Part shown: in pieces, positions 5,942 through 14,877 of the stretch
Layout of the letters: each line of letters starts with the position of its first letter
Position numbering within the stretch: the first letter of the stretch is position 1
NCBI GenBank assembly: GCA_049649525.1
Contig: JBARZE010000045.1
Coordinates: 1-64,000, forward strand
Reading direction: 5' to 3'
DNA length: 64,000 nt
Source: JAAURB01 sp049649525
GTDB taxonomy: Bacteria; Cyanobacteriota; Cyanobacteriia; Cyanobacteriales; Microcoleaceae
Program-made: the position numbers and the translations under genes
The notes under the pieces: generated by a model
What the model was told of the DNA's origin: nothing
What the model saw: only the letters and a program-made list of their open reading frames with translations
Database searches by the model: none

Positions 5942-7018
5942 TTACTCGTGAACCCAAATTTGATCCCACCCATTGCCGCCTGTTTCTACCCCACAAAGGT
6001 GACTGTCTGCTTCTAAAATCAAACGGCCTTTGTGATAAAGTTTTAAATTAATATTAGCTTGCATTGTATCTTGGCAAAAGAAGATCAATCCTTGCTGTGT
6101 GGGCGCTCTCAAACGGGTTCCGGGTAAATCTGTTGTCGCTGTTAACGAGACTTCATACTCAGAATTAGACGCTTGCATTTGCCAATTTCCCCAAGGATGT
6201 ATTTGCCAGCGCACGGTTGAATTCCAGGGGACAAATTCATAAAATTGACCGCGATAATGAATGCCCACCATCGCCACAGATTCCATCATCCCCAATACTT
6301 CCCGTCGTCCCCCGCCTGCTGTTAGGGCTAAATCCGCTTCAGACTCGAAGCAGTTGCAATTGATCCAAAACCACTTATCTGGGAAAGCACCGCCCCAGTT
6401 CTTCTCGCTATAGGCCGGAGCATTAACAAAATCATATCGTTTATCTCCCCATTCAATCCAACCTGTGGCTCGGCCATGAGCCATCAAAATTTGCCAACCC
6501 GGTTCAAAAATCGGTAGAAAAGATAACCAACCTGCAGTTGACTGCTGAAGTTGTCCAGAATTTCCCCAGCCATAAATCGGTTCAATAGCATATTGCCAGC
6601 GACAGTCTGTTTGGGTTTGAGCGTCGTGTAATGTCCCTTGATGCCAGGTGGCAGTTGCCTGATACCCCTGAGTAACGTGATGTTCAAACAGAGTCGGATT
6701 GAGATAACTCGGGGTTGAAGTTAAATGAGTTTCTCCCCAATGACCGAATTCCAGTGCAGTTGGACTAGCCCAAAACCCATTAACATCGGGGAAAATCTGA
6801 CAAAGATATTCATCATCTGGCCCTAAAATTTGCGCCCCGCCCCCGCTATAAGGTTGTCCACCCTGAGGATCTTCAATAGAATACATGAACGCAAAAGTTT
6901 GGCGAGGTTCGGGTAAAGTGACTCGGTAGTACCATCCCTCAAAAAAACGCCTCGAACTACCATTCCAGTGATAGCCGCTGTGGGGAGTTTGTCGTGAGGG
7001 GGCTGATGGTTGTGACAT
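5942..7018 (-). CDS. tocopherol cyclase
   Basis: This enzyme closes the chromanol ring of dimethylphytylbenzoquinol, giving tocopherol (vitamin E), in thylakoid or plastoglobule-like membranes. The N-terminus matches the family strongly: HSGYHWNGSSRRFFEGWYY, then FAFMYSIEDPQGG. GGGAQILGP, WASP, AGWLSFLPIFEPGWQILMA, YSEKNWG and FPDKWFWINCN follow in family order. This is the slr1737/VTE1 type, of which I recall the Synechocystis form as about 363 residues. ATG 7018 (358 residues) is chosen; the frame extends to a TTG at 7063 without family-like sequence. It is monocistronic and convergent with the recombinase unit. VTE1 is the plant name, so no bacterial symbol is given. Confidence 0.93.
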   Translation of the reverse strand: MSQPSAPSRQTPHSGYHWNGSSRRFFEGWYYRVTLPEPRQTFAFMYSIEDPQGGQPYSGGGAQILGPDDEYLCQIFPDVNGFWASPTALEFGHWGETHLTSTPSYLNPTLFEHHVTQGYQATATWHQGTLHDAQTQTDCRWQYAIEPIYGWGNSGQLQQSTAGWLSFLPIFEPGWQILMAHGRATGWIEWGDKRYDFVNAPAYSEKNWGGAFPDKWFWINCNCFESEADLALTAGGGRREVLGMMESVAMVGIHYRGQFYEFVPWNSTVRWQIHPWGNWQMQASNSEYEVSLTATTDLPGTRLRAPTQQGLIFFCQDTMQANINLKLYHKGRLILEADSHLCGVETGGNGWDQIWVHE

Positions 7019-7127
7019 TGTACGCTTAAGTGAGACTGAGTTTCGGATAAAAGGGACAGACAATTTGTTCGTTTAGATGCTAATTATGTCATATAGATAA
7101 TTTTTACTGCTATTTTGAGCTAAAAGA

Positions 7128-7751
7128 TTAATTTTGCAGTTGCTTGCGAAGAAACAAACGCTTCGGTTGACGAAATACAACTGTATTCCAATTCCAGTCT
7201 ATCTCTTGCAGTTGATATCCCATACTGCGATAAAGTTGTTTGGCTCGAGCGTTATCTTCGAGGACATGAAGATATAACTCAGAAAACCCCCATTGTTGAG
7301 CAATGGACTCGCAACTCAGTAACAGTTGTCGGCCCACCCCTAAACGTCGATACTGAGGATGAACCGCTAAGTTAGAGATATAGAGGATCTGATTACCTGA
7401 AGTAACAGGCCAAGCAGAGCGCGATCGCATTCCTATTTCCACAGTACCAATGACGACTTGTTTCTTTTGCGTTGGCGGCTTCGTCGCAGTAGTTACAGCC
7501 GCTAAACAGCGATAATTTTGAGCGCCTGATGAAGCCAGTCGTTGACGCAAATCTTCATAAATGCCTAAGCGGAGAATGGGGTAAACCCAAGCTAAAATCC
7601 CCTCTCGGGAATGGAAGCTGAGGGTCAGAACCTCTGTCAGTGCCATTAAATCCCCAGAGGTGGCTCTGCGGATATTAAACTGAGAGGAACAGAACTGCCA
7701 TTCTTCGCTATGTTGTGATTGTACAATTGAGGTCCAGAAAAAAGAATTCAC
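7128..7751 (-). CDS. GNAT-family N-acetyltransferase
   Basis: Acyl-CoA-binding motif A is clear: LYISNLAVHPQYRRLGVGRQ, with the pyrophosphate loop RRLGVG. Motif B follows (LYLHVLEDNARAKQLYRSMG), which is the typical end of ribosomal-protein or small-molecule acetyltransferases. The N-terminal FNIRRATSGDLMALTEVL is the usual first strand and helix. GTG 7751 gives about 207 residues starting VNSFFW; a TTG at 7772 is also in frame and neither has a convincing ribosome site. The substrate cannot be told. It lies 109 bases upstream of the tocopherol cyclase gene on the same strand, so the two could share a transcript. Confidence 0.8.
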   Translation of the reverse strand: MNSFFWTSIVQSQHSEEWQFCSSQFNIRRATSGDLMALTEVLTLSFHSREGILAWVYPILRLGIYEDLRQRLASSGAQNYRCLAAVTTATKPPTQKKQVVIGTVEIGMRSRSAWPVTSGNQILYISNLAVHPQYRRLGVGRQLLLSCESIAQQWGFSELYLHVLEDNARAKQLYRSMGYQLQEIDWNWNTVVFRQPKRLFLRKQLQN

Positions 7752-8005
7752 AGTTGTGAGCGTGTCATTCAACGTTAACCCATACCTTGTCTTGATGCAC
7801 TTGTGACCACAGGTCGCGTAGGCTTACCCAGAATTAGACCCAGGTTCAAGATTGGTTGCACCACTTTTCTAACTCTAACAACTCTTCTTCCAACTGACTT
7901 GACTCCGAATCAGAAATTGCTGCAATCACTATTACTTTAGCGTGTTATTTCGATACGCGAATGTGTCAAAATTACTGAGGCAGTGGCTCTTTATCAAATC
8001 CAATC

Positions 8006-9229
8006 ATGTTTGATTTACTGTTAATCAGTCTTCTGGGTTTCCTCGGCAGTTTTGGTCACTGTGCGGGCATGTGTGGCCCCCTAACCGTTGCATTTTCTTT
8101 GTCTGATTCTACACCACAGCATCAAAAACATCCTTGGCAATTCCATCTCTTCCTAAATGGGGGCCGTATCCTCAGTTATGCACTGGTGGGGGCGGCCATT
8201 GGGGGAGTGGGTTCTGTTCTCATTGCCAGTGGACAAGTTGCGGGTATTGGTAGCGAGATCCGACGTGGTATTGCTATTTTCACCGGTTTAATGCTAATCG
8301 GTTTAGGCTTATCCCAGCTAAAACCCGCTTGGTTACCCAGTTTACCCCTTTTACATCCTCTTTCCCCTAAAACCTGGCATGAGCGCCTTAATCGAGCTAT
8401 GATGGCGGTCTCCATGCATCAACGGTGGTGGACTCCAGTCATATTAGGGTTGGTTTGGGGTTTAATTCCTTGCGGTTTTCTCTACACTGCCCAAATTAAA
8501 GCCGCTGAAACCGGGGACTGGTGGCAAGGCATGCTGACAATGTTTGCTTTTGGTCTGGGAACTTTACCCACTTTATTGGGAGTTGGGATATTTGCCAGTA
8601 AACTCAGCAGCAACCAACGCAGTCAACTCTATCGTTTAGGCGGTTGGCTGACTTTAATGATTGGCATCATGACCTTGTTACGCACAGGTAGTCATGTTGA
8701 TTACACTGGACACGCAGCGTTATTCTGTTTGGTACTGGCTTTAATTGCCCGTCCTCTGAGTCGGTTTTTTCCTCAATTATTACGATACCGTCGCGGTTTA
8801 GGAGTGGGTGCGTTTATCTGTGCCGTACTTCATACAGTCCAAATGATCGACCATACATTTAAATGGAATATAGCTGCATTTGAATTTATGATCAATCAAC
8901 ACCAATGGGGAACGGGTTTAGGAATAATCGCATTATTATTAATGACTCCAGCCGCTTTTACCAGTTTTGACTGGATACAACATCGTTTAGGTAAATATTG
9001 GCGCAGTCTGCATTTATTAACGGTTCCTGCTTTACTATTGAGTAGTCTTCATATCCTGATTAGTGGGTCTCATTATCTCGGTGGATTTGAATTAACCCCC
9101 TCAAATCAATGGCGTGTCGGCATATTAATTGCGGTCACAATTGGTGTATTATTAGTGCGATCGCGTTGGGTTTGGTCACTGTTATCTCTGGATAAATTTT
9201 ATGCGTCTTCCTCTTCCTCTTCTCGATAA
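8006..9229 (+). CDS. UreH/TauE-like membrane transporter fused to a ferric-reductase-like domain
   Basis: This is a 407-residue polytopic membrane protein. The first half has the signature GHCAGMCGPLTVAF (H18, C19, C23) and the second conserved WGLIPCGFLYTA, typical of UreH-like/sulfite-exporter-annotated proteins related to DsbD, several of which move copper, nickel or reducing equivalents. The second half (about 255-400) has six hydrophobic segments with spaced histidines (VLHTVQMIDHTF; LHLLTVPALLLSSLHILISGSH would exceed one helix but carries two), as in ferric-reductase/MsrQ-type haem membrane domains. The last 29 bases overlap the next gene, so the pair is coupled. A role in metal or redox handling at the membrane is likely; the substrate is unknown. 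Confidence 0.75.
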   Translation: MFDLLLISLLGFLGSFGHCAGMCGPLTVAFSLSDSTPQHQKHPWQFHLFLNGGRILSYALVGAAIGGVGSVLIASGQVAGIGSEIRRGIAIFTGLMLIGLGLSQLKPAWLPSLPLLHPLSPKTWHERLNRAMMAVSMHQRWWTPVILGLVWGLIPCGFLYTAQIKAAETGDWWQGMLTMFAFGLGTLPTLLGVGIFASKLSSNQRSQLYRLGGWLTLMIGIMTLLRTGSHVDYTGHAALFCLVLALIARPLSRFFPQLLRYRRGLGVGAFICAVLHTVQMIDHTFKWNIAAFEFMINQHQWGTGLGIIALLLMTPAAFTSFDWIQHRLGKYWRSLHLLTVPALLLSSLHILISGSHYLGGFELTPSNQWRVGILIAVTIGVLLVRSRWVWSLLSLDKFYASSSSSSR

Positions 9230-9677
9230 AGCTTTTACCCGGTTATTCCTATTCGGATGTCTAGGTTTACCGTTAATTACTTATAGTCTCATTGTTGCAA
9301 AGGTTCCGACAGTTGCCCATGAAGTTGAGGTCTCAGGAAACGTTGCCGCCACATTTCACCTCGAACCCAATCATAACCCTAAAGCGGGAGAAACGGCTCA
9401 AGTTTGGTTTGCCTTAACTCGCAAAGGAGGAACTATTATTCCTTTGTCTGAATGTGACTGTCAACTCTTTATTTATACTGAACCACGCAGTGAAACTGAC
9501 AAACCATTAATAACTCCTGAATTGAATCCTATTTCTGCTGAAAAATATCAAGGTATCCCCGGAACAAATGTTATTTTCCCTCAAGTCGGACGTTATCAAT
9601 TAGAGTTAGTTGGAAAACCTAAAAATCAGGAAAGTTTTCAACCGTTTAAATTCAATTATTCTGTCACTGTTCTTTAA
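9201..9677 (+). CDS. exported protein of unknown function, partner of the upstream transporter
   Basis: This is a 158-residue protein. A positively charged start and hydrophobic stretch (FTRLFLFGCLGLPLITYSLI) form a signal peptide or N-terminal anchor. The mature part is beta-rich (ATFHLEPNHNPKAGETAQVW, then IPLSECDCQLFIY and VIFPQVGRYQLELVG), resembling YtkA/FixH-type extracytoplasmic domains. The CDC motif could bind a metal. ATG 9201 lies inside the end of the transporter gene (29-base overlap), which strongly links the two functions. A periplasmic metal-binding or redox partner is plausible but unproven. Confidence 0.65.
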   Translation: MRLPLPLLDKAFTRLFLFGCLGLPLITYSLIVAKVPTVAHEVEVSGNVAATFHLEPNHNPKAGETAQVWFALTRKGGTIIPLSECDCQLFIYTEPRSETDKPLITPELNPISAEKYQGIPGTNVIFPQVGRYQLELVGKPKNQESFQPFKFNYSVTVL

Positions 9678-10519
9678 GCTAATTTATGAGCTGATTGATG
9701 ATAATCTAGTAGCCTATCATTCACTTTTTATTTTTTTAATTATCGCATTTACTAATTATTTTATCAGCTATTATATTTTATTGTTTTTTCAAAAATCAAC
9801 TATTTATATAAACCATAAATCAAGGAATTGACTAAAATAAACTTTAATAGATTGATTATTGTATTTTTCAATATGAAATTAATAATGACTGTTGCTTTAA
9901 TTTAATTTAAATTAAATGATATTTACTATAGCAACGAGCGCTGGTGTGTTTACAGATTTCAGTAACGAATAATCACAAATATCTTTATTTTACAGTACTT
10001 TCACATTCCTAATACCTAATACCTAATACCTCCGCGATCGCGCAAGCGTGCCGTCAGGCTTAAGCACTATATATCTGCGTATATAGCATTCTTAAATCCC
10101 CGACGAAAACTTTTCTTTAATCAACCACAAAGACACTCCTGACACAGAGGGAAGATGATAGAGGATTTTTATAAACCATTTAGTAGGATGGCTATATAAC
10201 CAATTTTATTATCTAAATTTTAACTATATTATAAATAATAATAAATCAGCAAGCAACCATAAAAAAGGCAAAATGATAGCGGATAAACCTATGTTTCTAT
10301 CAAATATAGATGAGGATTTAATTTTATTTTTATAAAACTCCATTGATAAAATATAGTTTTTTCAGTATATTGTAATTAGAACCTGTGATGAGTCCAGTTT
10401 ATTAACTTCACCTGGTTTTAAAATTAAATATCTTTCAGTTTTGGTGCATCGATAAAACCAGCTATGACTTCAGCTTGTGAGTACACTTCACTCCAGCTTT
10501 GTGCTGCGTCAAAATAAAC
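9678..10519. other. AT-rich intergenic stretch with small repeats
   Basis: No convincing gene is seen here. It contains an 18-bp perfect palindrome of only A and T (9900-9917), a 7-base tandem repeat (CCTAATA three times, 10008-10028, plus CCT) and a HIP1-containing element (10034-10062, GCGATCGCG then AAGCGTGCCG) related to the repeats at 14247 and 14735. The promoter of the RTX gene at 10520 should lie at its right end. Confidence 0.6.
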
Positions 10520-13024
10520 ATGGAAAACACCACAGATAACTTGACGAACACCAACACTGATCTAAATAATCCTAGCTTAGGAACGAATTTAAATGGTGTC
10601 GCCGATTGGAGTACCCAACTTCCTTTCATCGACCACTTTAAACCCTCACGAATTTGGAAAGGTCATTTACCCGATCAATGGGGAGGAATTACCGCCTCAG
10701 AAATGAATCTCGATGAACAAGGCTGGGTTCAATCTCTACCTGTAATTGAAGGAGAAGCAAGACCCGTTTATACCTTAATGCTACGAGACCTTCAAGGACA
10801 ATATTCAGCAGGTCGTTATGTTGTTCTTTACGAAGGAGAAGGAGAACTAAAATATCGATTTGATGCTGAAGAAATTACCACTGAATCTATTCCCGGTCGA
10901 GATGTTTTAGAAGTTACACCAGGCGACGGTGGTATCTATCTTGAAATTGCCGATACAGATCCCAATCAAACAGGGGATTATATTCGTAATATTCGAGTCA
11001 TCCGAGAAGATCAATTACCCCTCTATGAAGCGGGGGCAACTTTTAATCCAGAATGGATCGAAAAAATCGAAGATTTCCGTAGTTTGCGTTTCATGGACTG
11101 GATGGATACGAACGGTTCAGATCAACAACATTGGGAAGATCGACCTCAGTTAGATGATGCCTCCTGGGGATCGGGTTGGGGTGATGGAGTACCTCTAGAA
11201 GTGATGATCGAATTAGCTAACCAAGTTAATATCGATCCTTGGTTTAATATTCCTCATCAAGCAACAGATGATTATATCGAGAACTTCGCCCAACAGGTTC
11301 AACAACAGCTAGATCCTCGTTTACAAGCCTATGTAGAACTCTCTAACGAAGTTTGGAACAAAAATTTCTCACAATATGATTACGCCCAAACAGAGGCGGC
11401 TGAACGTTGGGGGACTGAAATACAAGAAGGTGAAATGCAATGGTACGGTATGCGTTCGGCCCAAATGGCAGATATCTTTACCCAAGTCTTCCAAGAAGAA
11501 GCAGAGGATCGACTGCAACTCACTATTGCCACACAAACCCGCAATAAAGGTCTTGAGGATTATCTCCTCGATGCCCCAACCTGGGTCGCAGAAGGAAATG
11601 ATCCCCCCCATACTCGGTTTGATAACTACGCTGTTACGGGCTATTTTAGCGGGTCTCTGGGGAAAACGAAGAATGTAGAAACTGTTAAATCTTGGTTGGA
11701 TGACCCCGATGGCGGTTTTGAAAAGGCATTTCAACAACTTCAAGATGGTTCGCTTCTCGAGGGGGAAGACTCCGTCGAAGATACTATTGCAGACTTTCAA
11801 TATCATGGCGATGTGGCGGACGAATACGGCTTAGAAATGATTGCTTATGAAGGAGGAACTCACATTGTTGGTTCATCCAGGAAACAGAATGATGTGGTGG
11901 ATGACCCCGAAATGACTGAGTTTTTTATTCAACTCAACCGTCGTCCGGAAATGACAGATCTCTATCAACAAGTATTTCAGGGCTGGAAATCTTCCGGTGG
12001 TAATTTATTCTCTCACTATGTTGATGTCGGTCTGCCTTCAAAATGGGGCAGTTGGGGGGCATTATCTCACCTGAATGACTCAACTCCTCGCTGGGATGCC
12101 ATGACTGATTTTAATCAAGCTAACCCCGGTTGGTGGGAAACCCGTCCCTCAACTGCATTTACCAATGGTTTATTACTTGAAGGGGATGATCTTGATAACC
12201 ATTTAACGGGCAGTTTAGAAGAAGATTATATTGTGGGTAATGCAGGCAATGATACTCTCGAGGGGGGTAAACAACAGGATGGACTCAACGGTGGCGTTGG
12301 AGATGATAGTTTGTTGGGTGGATCGGGTAATGACTGGTTACTGGGCAACATCGGTGATGATACCCTCAAAGGGGGTAGTGGTGATGATGCCTTAGACGGG
12401 GGAGAAGATAGCGATCGCCTATTTGGTCAAGCGGGAAACGATCAACTCAACGGCGGTGAAGCTTTGGACGTTTTGCGGGGTGGAATGGGGGATGATACTG
12501 TATTAGGAGAACAAGGCGATGACCGTTTATTCGGAGATGCCGGAGTTGATCGACTCAAGGGGGGAGAAGGTCAAGATGTCATCTTTGGTGGTGAAGGTGA
12601 CGATCAACTCTTCGGTGGGACTGGCGATGATACTTTGATTGGTGGTATCGGTAATGATAGTTTAAATGGTAGCGAGGGTAGCGATCGACTGACGGGAGTT
12701 AATCCGGATGTGATTAACCCAGGACTTGGAGAAATTGATGGTTTGGTGGGTGGAGGAGGCCGCGATCAATTTTATCTTGGGGACAGTAATCAAGCGTATT
12801 ATGATGATCGTCAAATTAATGACTATGCTTTGATTGAAAATTTCCAAGCTGAAGATCGCATTTATCTTCATGGGGCTTTAGCCGACTATCAGTTACAACC
12901 CACCCCAGAAGAATTACCGACAGGAACGGGTATTGTCTGGGCTGAGTCTGATGTAATTGCGATTATCACAGGAGTCACTGATTTGAATCTCGAAAGCGAT
13001 CAATTTGTGTTCGTCAACGCTTAA
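10520..13024 (+). CDS. glycoside-hydrolase-like secreted protein with RTX repeats
   Basis: This is an 834-residue protein starting at ATG 10520 (MENTTDNL); a TTG at 10499 is in frame but unlikely. Residues about 20-540 resemble secreted polysaccharide-associated proteins with a TIM-barrel-type motif (LQAYVELSNEVWN, the Asn-Glu pair of clan GH-A acid/base residues; later MIAYEGGTH offers a second Glu). Residues about 555-720 hold roughly 17 calcium-binding RTX nonapeptides (GGxGxDxLx) such as GDDTLKGGSGDDALDGG. There is no N-terminal signal, as expected for C-terminal type I secretion. A large stem-loop follows the stop. It may act on extracellular polysaccharide; the substrate is unknown, and no type I exporter is in the window. 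Confidence 0.75.
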   Translation: MENTTDNLTNTNTDLNNPSLGTNLNGVADWSTQLPFIDHFKPSRIWKGHLPDQWGGITASEMNLDEQGWVQSLPVIEGEARPVYTLMLRDLQGQYSAGRYVVLYEGEGELKYRFDAEEITTESIPGRDVLEVTPGDGGIYLEIADTDPNQTGDYIRNIRVIREDQLPLYEAGATFNPEWIEKIEDFRSLRFMDWMDTNGSDQQHWEDRPQLDDASWGSGWGDGVPLEVMIELANQVNIDPWFNIPHQATDDYIENFAQQVQQQLDPRLQAYVELSNEVWNKNFSQYDYAQTEAAERWGTEIQEGEMQWYGMRSAQMADIFTQVFQEEAEDRLQLTIATQTRNKGLEDYLLDAPTWVAEGNDPPHTRFDNYAVTGYFSGSLGKTKNVETVKSWLDDPDGGFEKAFQQLQDGSLLEGEDSVEDTIADFQYHGDVADEYGLEMIAYEGGTHIVGSSRKQNDVVDDPEMTEFFIQLNRRPEMTDLYQQVFQGWKSSGGNLFSHYVDVGLPSKWGSWGALSHLNDSTPRWDAMTDFNQANPGWWETRPSTAFTNGLLLEGDDLDNHLTGSLEEDYIVGNAGNDTLEGGKQQDGLNGGVGDDSLLGGSGNDWLLGNIGDDTLKGGSGDDALDGGEDSDRLFGQAGNDQLNGGEALDVLRGGMGDDTVLGEQGDDRLFGDAGVDRLKGGEGQDVIFGGEGDDQLFGGTGDDTLIGGIGNDSLNGSEGSDRLTGVNPDVINPGLGEIDGLVGGGGRDQFYLGDSNQAYYDDRQINDYALIENFQAEDRIYLHGALADYQLQPTPEELPTGTGIVWAESDVIAIITGVTDLNLESDQFVFVNA

Positions 13025-13036
13025 TTGTTAATCAGA

Positions 13037-13085
13037 TGGGTTGACCATCGCAACTATGATCGTAGTTAAGTTTATGGTCAACCCA
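13037..13085 (+). terminator. large nested stem-loop after the RTX gene
   Basis: TGGGTTGACCAT (13037-13048) and ATGGTCAACCCA (13074-13085) form a perfect 12-bp stem. The 25-base loop holds a second 5-bp hairpin (AACTA 13052-13056 with TAGTT 13063-13067). No T run follows, so this is a terminator-like or mRNA-stabilising hairpin, or a small palindromic repeat. Confidence 0.6.
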
Positions 13086-13239
13086 CAATAGCATCAGTAC
13101 AAATGCTGCTTTCTGGATAGAATGTTATTATCGGCAGACAAAATATTGAGCGGGCCTAGACTGTAATAGGCTAGACAAGTACTAAAAAGTAATATCTTAA
13201 TTGTTTTGTAGAATACTTTATACTGATTGATAAATCTGA

Positions 13240-14408
13240 TATCCTTACAACAGGTTTAGAGTCAGCTTAGTCAACTCAACGACCATCAGGGGACAAGATA
13301 CAGAAGTTAGATATAGATTAAACTATGCCCTACATCAGCGCGTTAAATCTAAGTTAGAGTTAGCTCAATATCACTATGGGCAAGCAATTCAACAAGATCC
13401 AGATAATATTGAATTGTATCACAAAGCGATTGAATTACAACCCACTCATGCAGAATTATATGTTGGGTTGGGTAAAGCTTTACAGCATCATGGGGAGTTT
13501 TGGGAAGCCATTACGACTTATGAAAAAGCCATTGCTTTTAACCCCGGTAATGCAGAAGTTTATTTACAGTTAGCGGATGTATTAACTTTAGTCGGAGAGG
13601 AAGAAAAAGCGTTATTAAATCGGTTTCAGGCATTAACATTAGAACCTAGTTGGGTCAGTCCAGAGGAACACTTTGCCCTCGGAAATCGGTTACGGGAAAT
13701 AGGTAAGTTAGAACAGGCAGAAATTTGTTATCAGCGGGTATTGAAATTTAACCCAGATTTTGCAGCAGCTTATGGACAGTTGGGAAAAGTATTCACCCAA
13801 CAACAACAATGGGAAAAAGCTATTGAGAGTTATCAACAAGCCATTGAACGAGATCCGCAACAACCAGAATGTTATCAAGATTAGGACAAGTTTATACCCA
13901 ACAAAAACAGTGGGAAAACGCTATTTTAGTCTATCAAAATGCGATAGAATTACAACCTGATTCGGGAGAGAATTATCATTATTATGGTGATGCTTTATTA
14001 AACTTGGAAAAATGGTCAGAAGCGGTTGATTGTTATCAGCATTCGATAGAATTAAATCCTGATTTTACTGGATCGTATTGGCATCAGGCGATCGCCTGTT
14101 CTAAACTGGGGAATTGGGGTAAAGTTTGGGACTGTTATCAAGCCATTGAAAGCAAGCAACCTGAATTTTTACAAGCCCATCGCGTTGAGGTTCAAACTTA
14201 TATTGAAATTGGAGATTATTTCATGAATAAGGAAGATTGGGATAGTGCGATATGCCATCCGGCACGCTACGCGATCGCAGTGTATCGAAAAGTCCATCTA
14301 TTGCAACCTCAAGCATTAGAAATAAAACAGAAAATAGCTCAAGCGTTAAAAAAAAGAGCTGCATCAGACTGGGCAGAAGCTGAGAAAATTTTATCGGAAA
14401 AAGGGTAA
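13240..14408 (+). pseudogene. decayed TPR-repeat protein gene
   Basis: Consecutive tetratricopeptide repeats are read first in one frame (open from 13240 to a TAG ending at 13884) and then in a second frame (about 13869-14408). The protein continues smoothly across the shift: PECYQ in the first frame and SRLGQVYTQQKQWENAI in the second are parts of successive TPRs. A net one-base loss near 13877 explains this. There is no ATG in the first frame, only a TTG at 13414 inside a TPR, so the 5' end is also lost. A 33-base repeat (14247-14279) sits in the second part and is translated as ICHPARYAIA, breaking a TPR helix. It is a pseudogene unless the shift is a sequencing error. Confidence 0.7.
14247..14279 (-). 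repeat. HIP1-containing 33-bp repeat, copy within the TPR gene
   Basis: This is the exact reverse complement of 14735-14767. It contains the octamer GCGATCGC at one end and GATATGCCATCCGGCACGC. It keeps the TPR reading frame open, so it may have entered as a small in-frame insertion. Confidence 0.8.
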
Positions 14409-14734
14409 AGTTTTAAGTTATTAAATCGTATTATATTGATTAGGGTTTCGCATTCTATTAAGCTATTCTGTAAGGCGGCTGCTAGAAGTAATCGTGGAAC
14501 ATTTTTTCCAAAAAGACTTATTTTATGAAACATTAGAATCTTATATTATTATATTGGGAACATCAGCTAATTTTAGGACAGTTGTTTAATTTTGTAATAA
14601 ACGTATTTAATCTATTTTAATGCTTCAATCTTCCAATTTCCATCCTGATAAACAATGATAGATCGCTAATTATCTAACTTATAGCACCGTATTTTTATAA
14701 AGTTTATGTGATGAATCAATATTCTTCTAGGATA

Positions 14735-14767
14735 TGCGATCGCGTAGCGTGCCGGATGGCATATCGC
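14735..14767 (+). repeat. HIP1-containing 33-bp repeat, intergenic copy
   Basis: This is the exact reverse complement of 14247-14279, 456 bases away, in the gap between the TPR pseudogene and the GHL10 gene. A diverged relative lies at 10034-10062. The rest of 14409-14877 is AT-rich and holds no gene that I can see, apart from the terminator near 14808. Confidence 0.8.
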
Positions 14768-14800
14768 GTTCATAACAGTCTTAATATTATAAATTATACA

Positions 14801-14825
14801 AAAAAAACGGGATAACTGTATCCCG
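14801..14825 (-). terminator. rho-independent terminator of the GHL10 gene
   Basis: Read on the minus strand, CGGGATA pairs with TATCCCG (14819-14825 with 14808-14814) around a 4-base loop, followed by eight Ts (14801-14807 and adjoining). It lies 53 bases beyond the stop at 14878. Confidence 0.88.
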
Positions 14826-14877
14826 CAGAATAATATAATCTAGATTTTTTGTCTGATAAAAATAGTCAAATTCTTAA

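Noticed and set aside
9610..9831. A 73-codon plus-strand frame
   Set aside because: It overlaps the exported-protein gene and continues into AT-rich sequence; its hydrophobic, Ile/Phe/Tyr-rich text is what AT-rich non-coding DNA gives.
13376..13573. A 65-codon plus-strand frame starting at 13376
   Set aside because: Shadow frame of the TPR coding sequence read in another frame.
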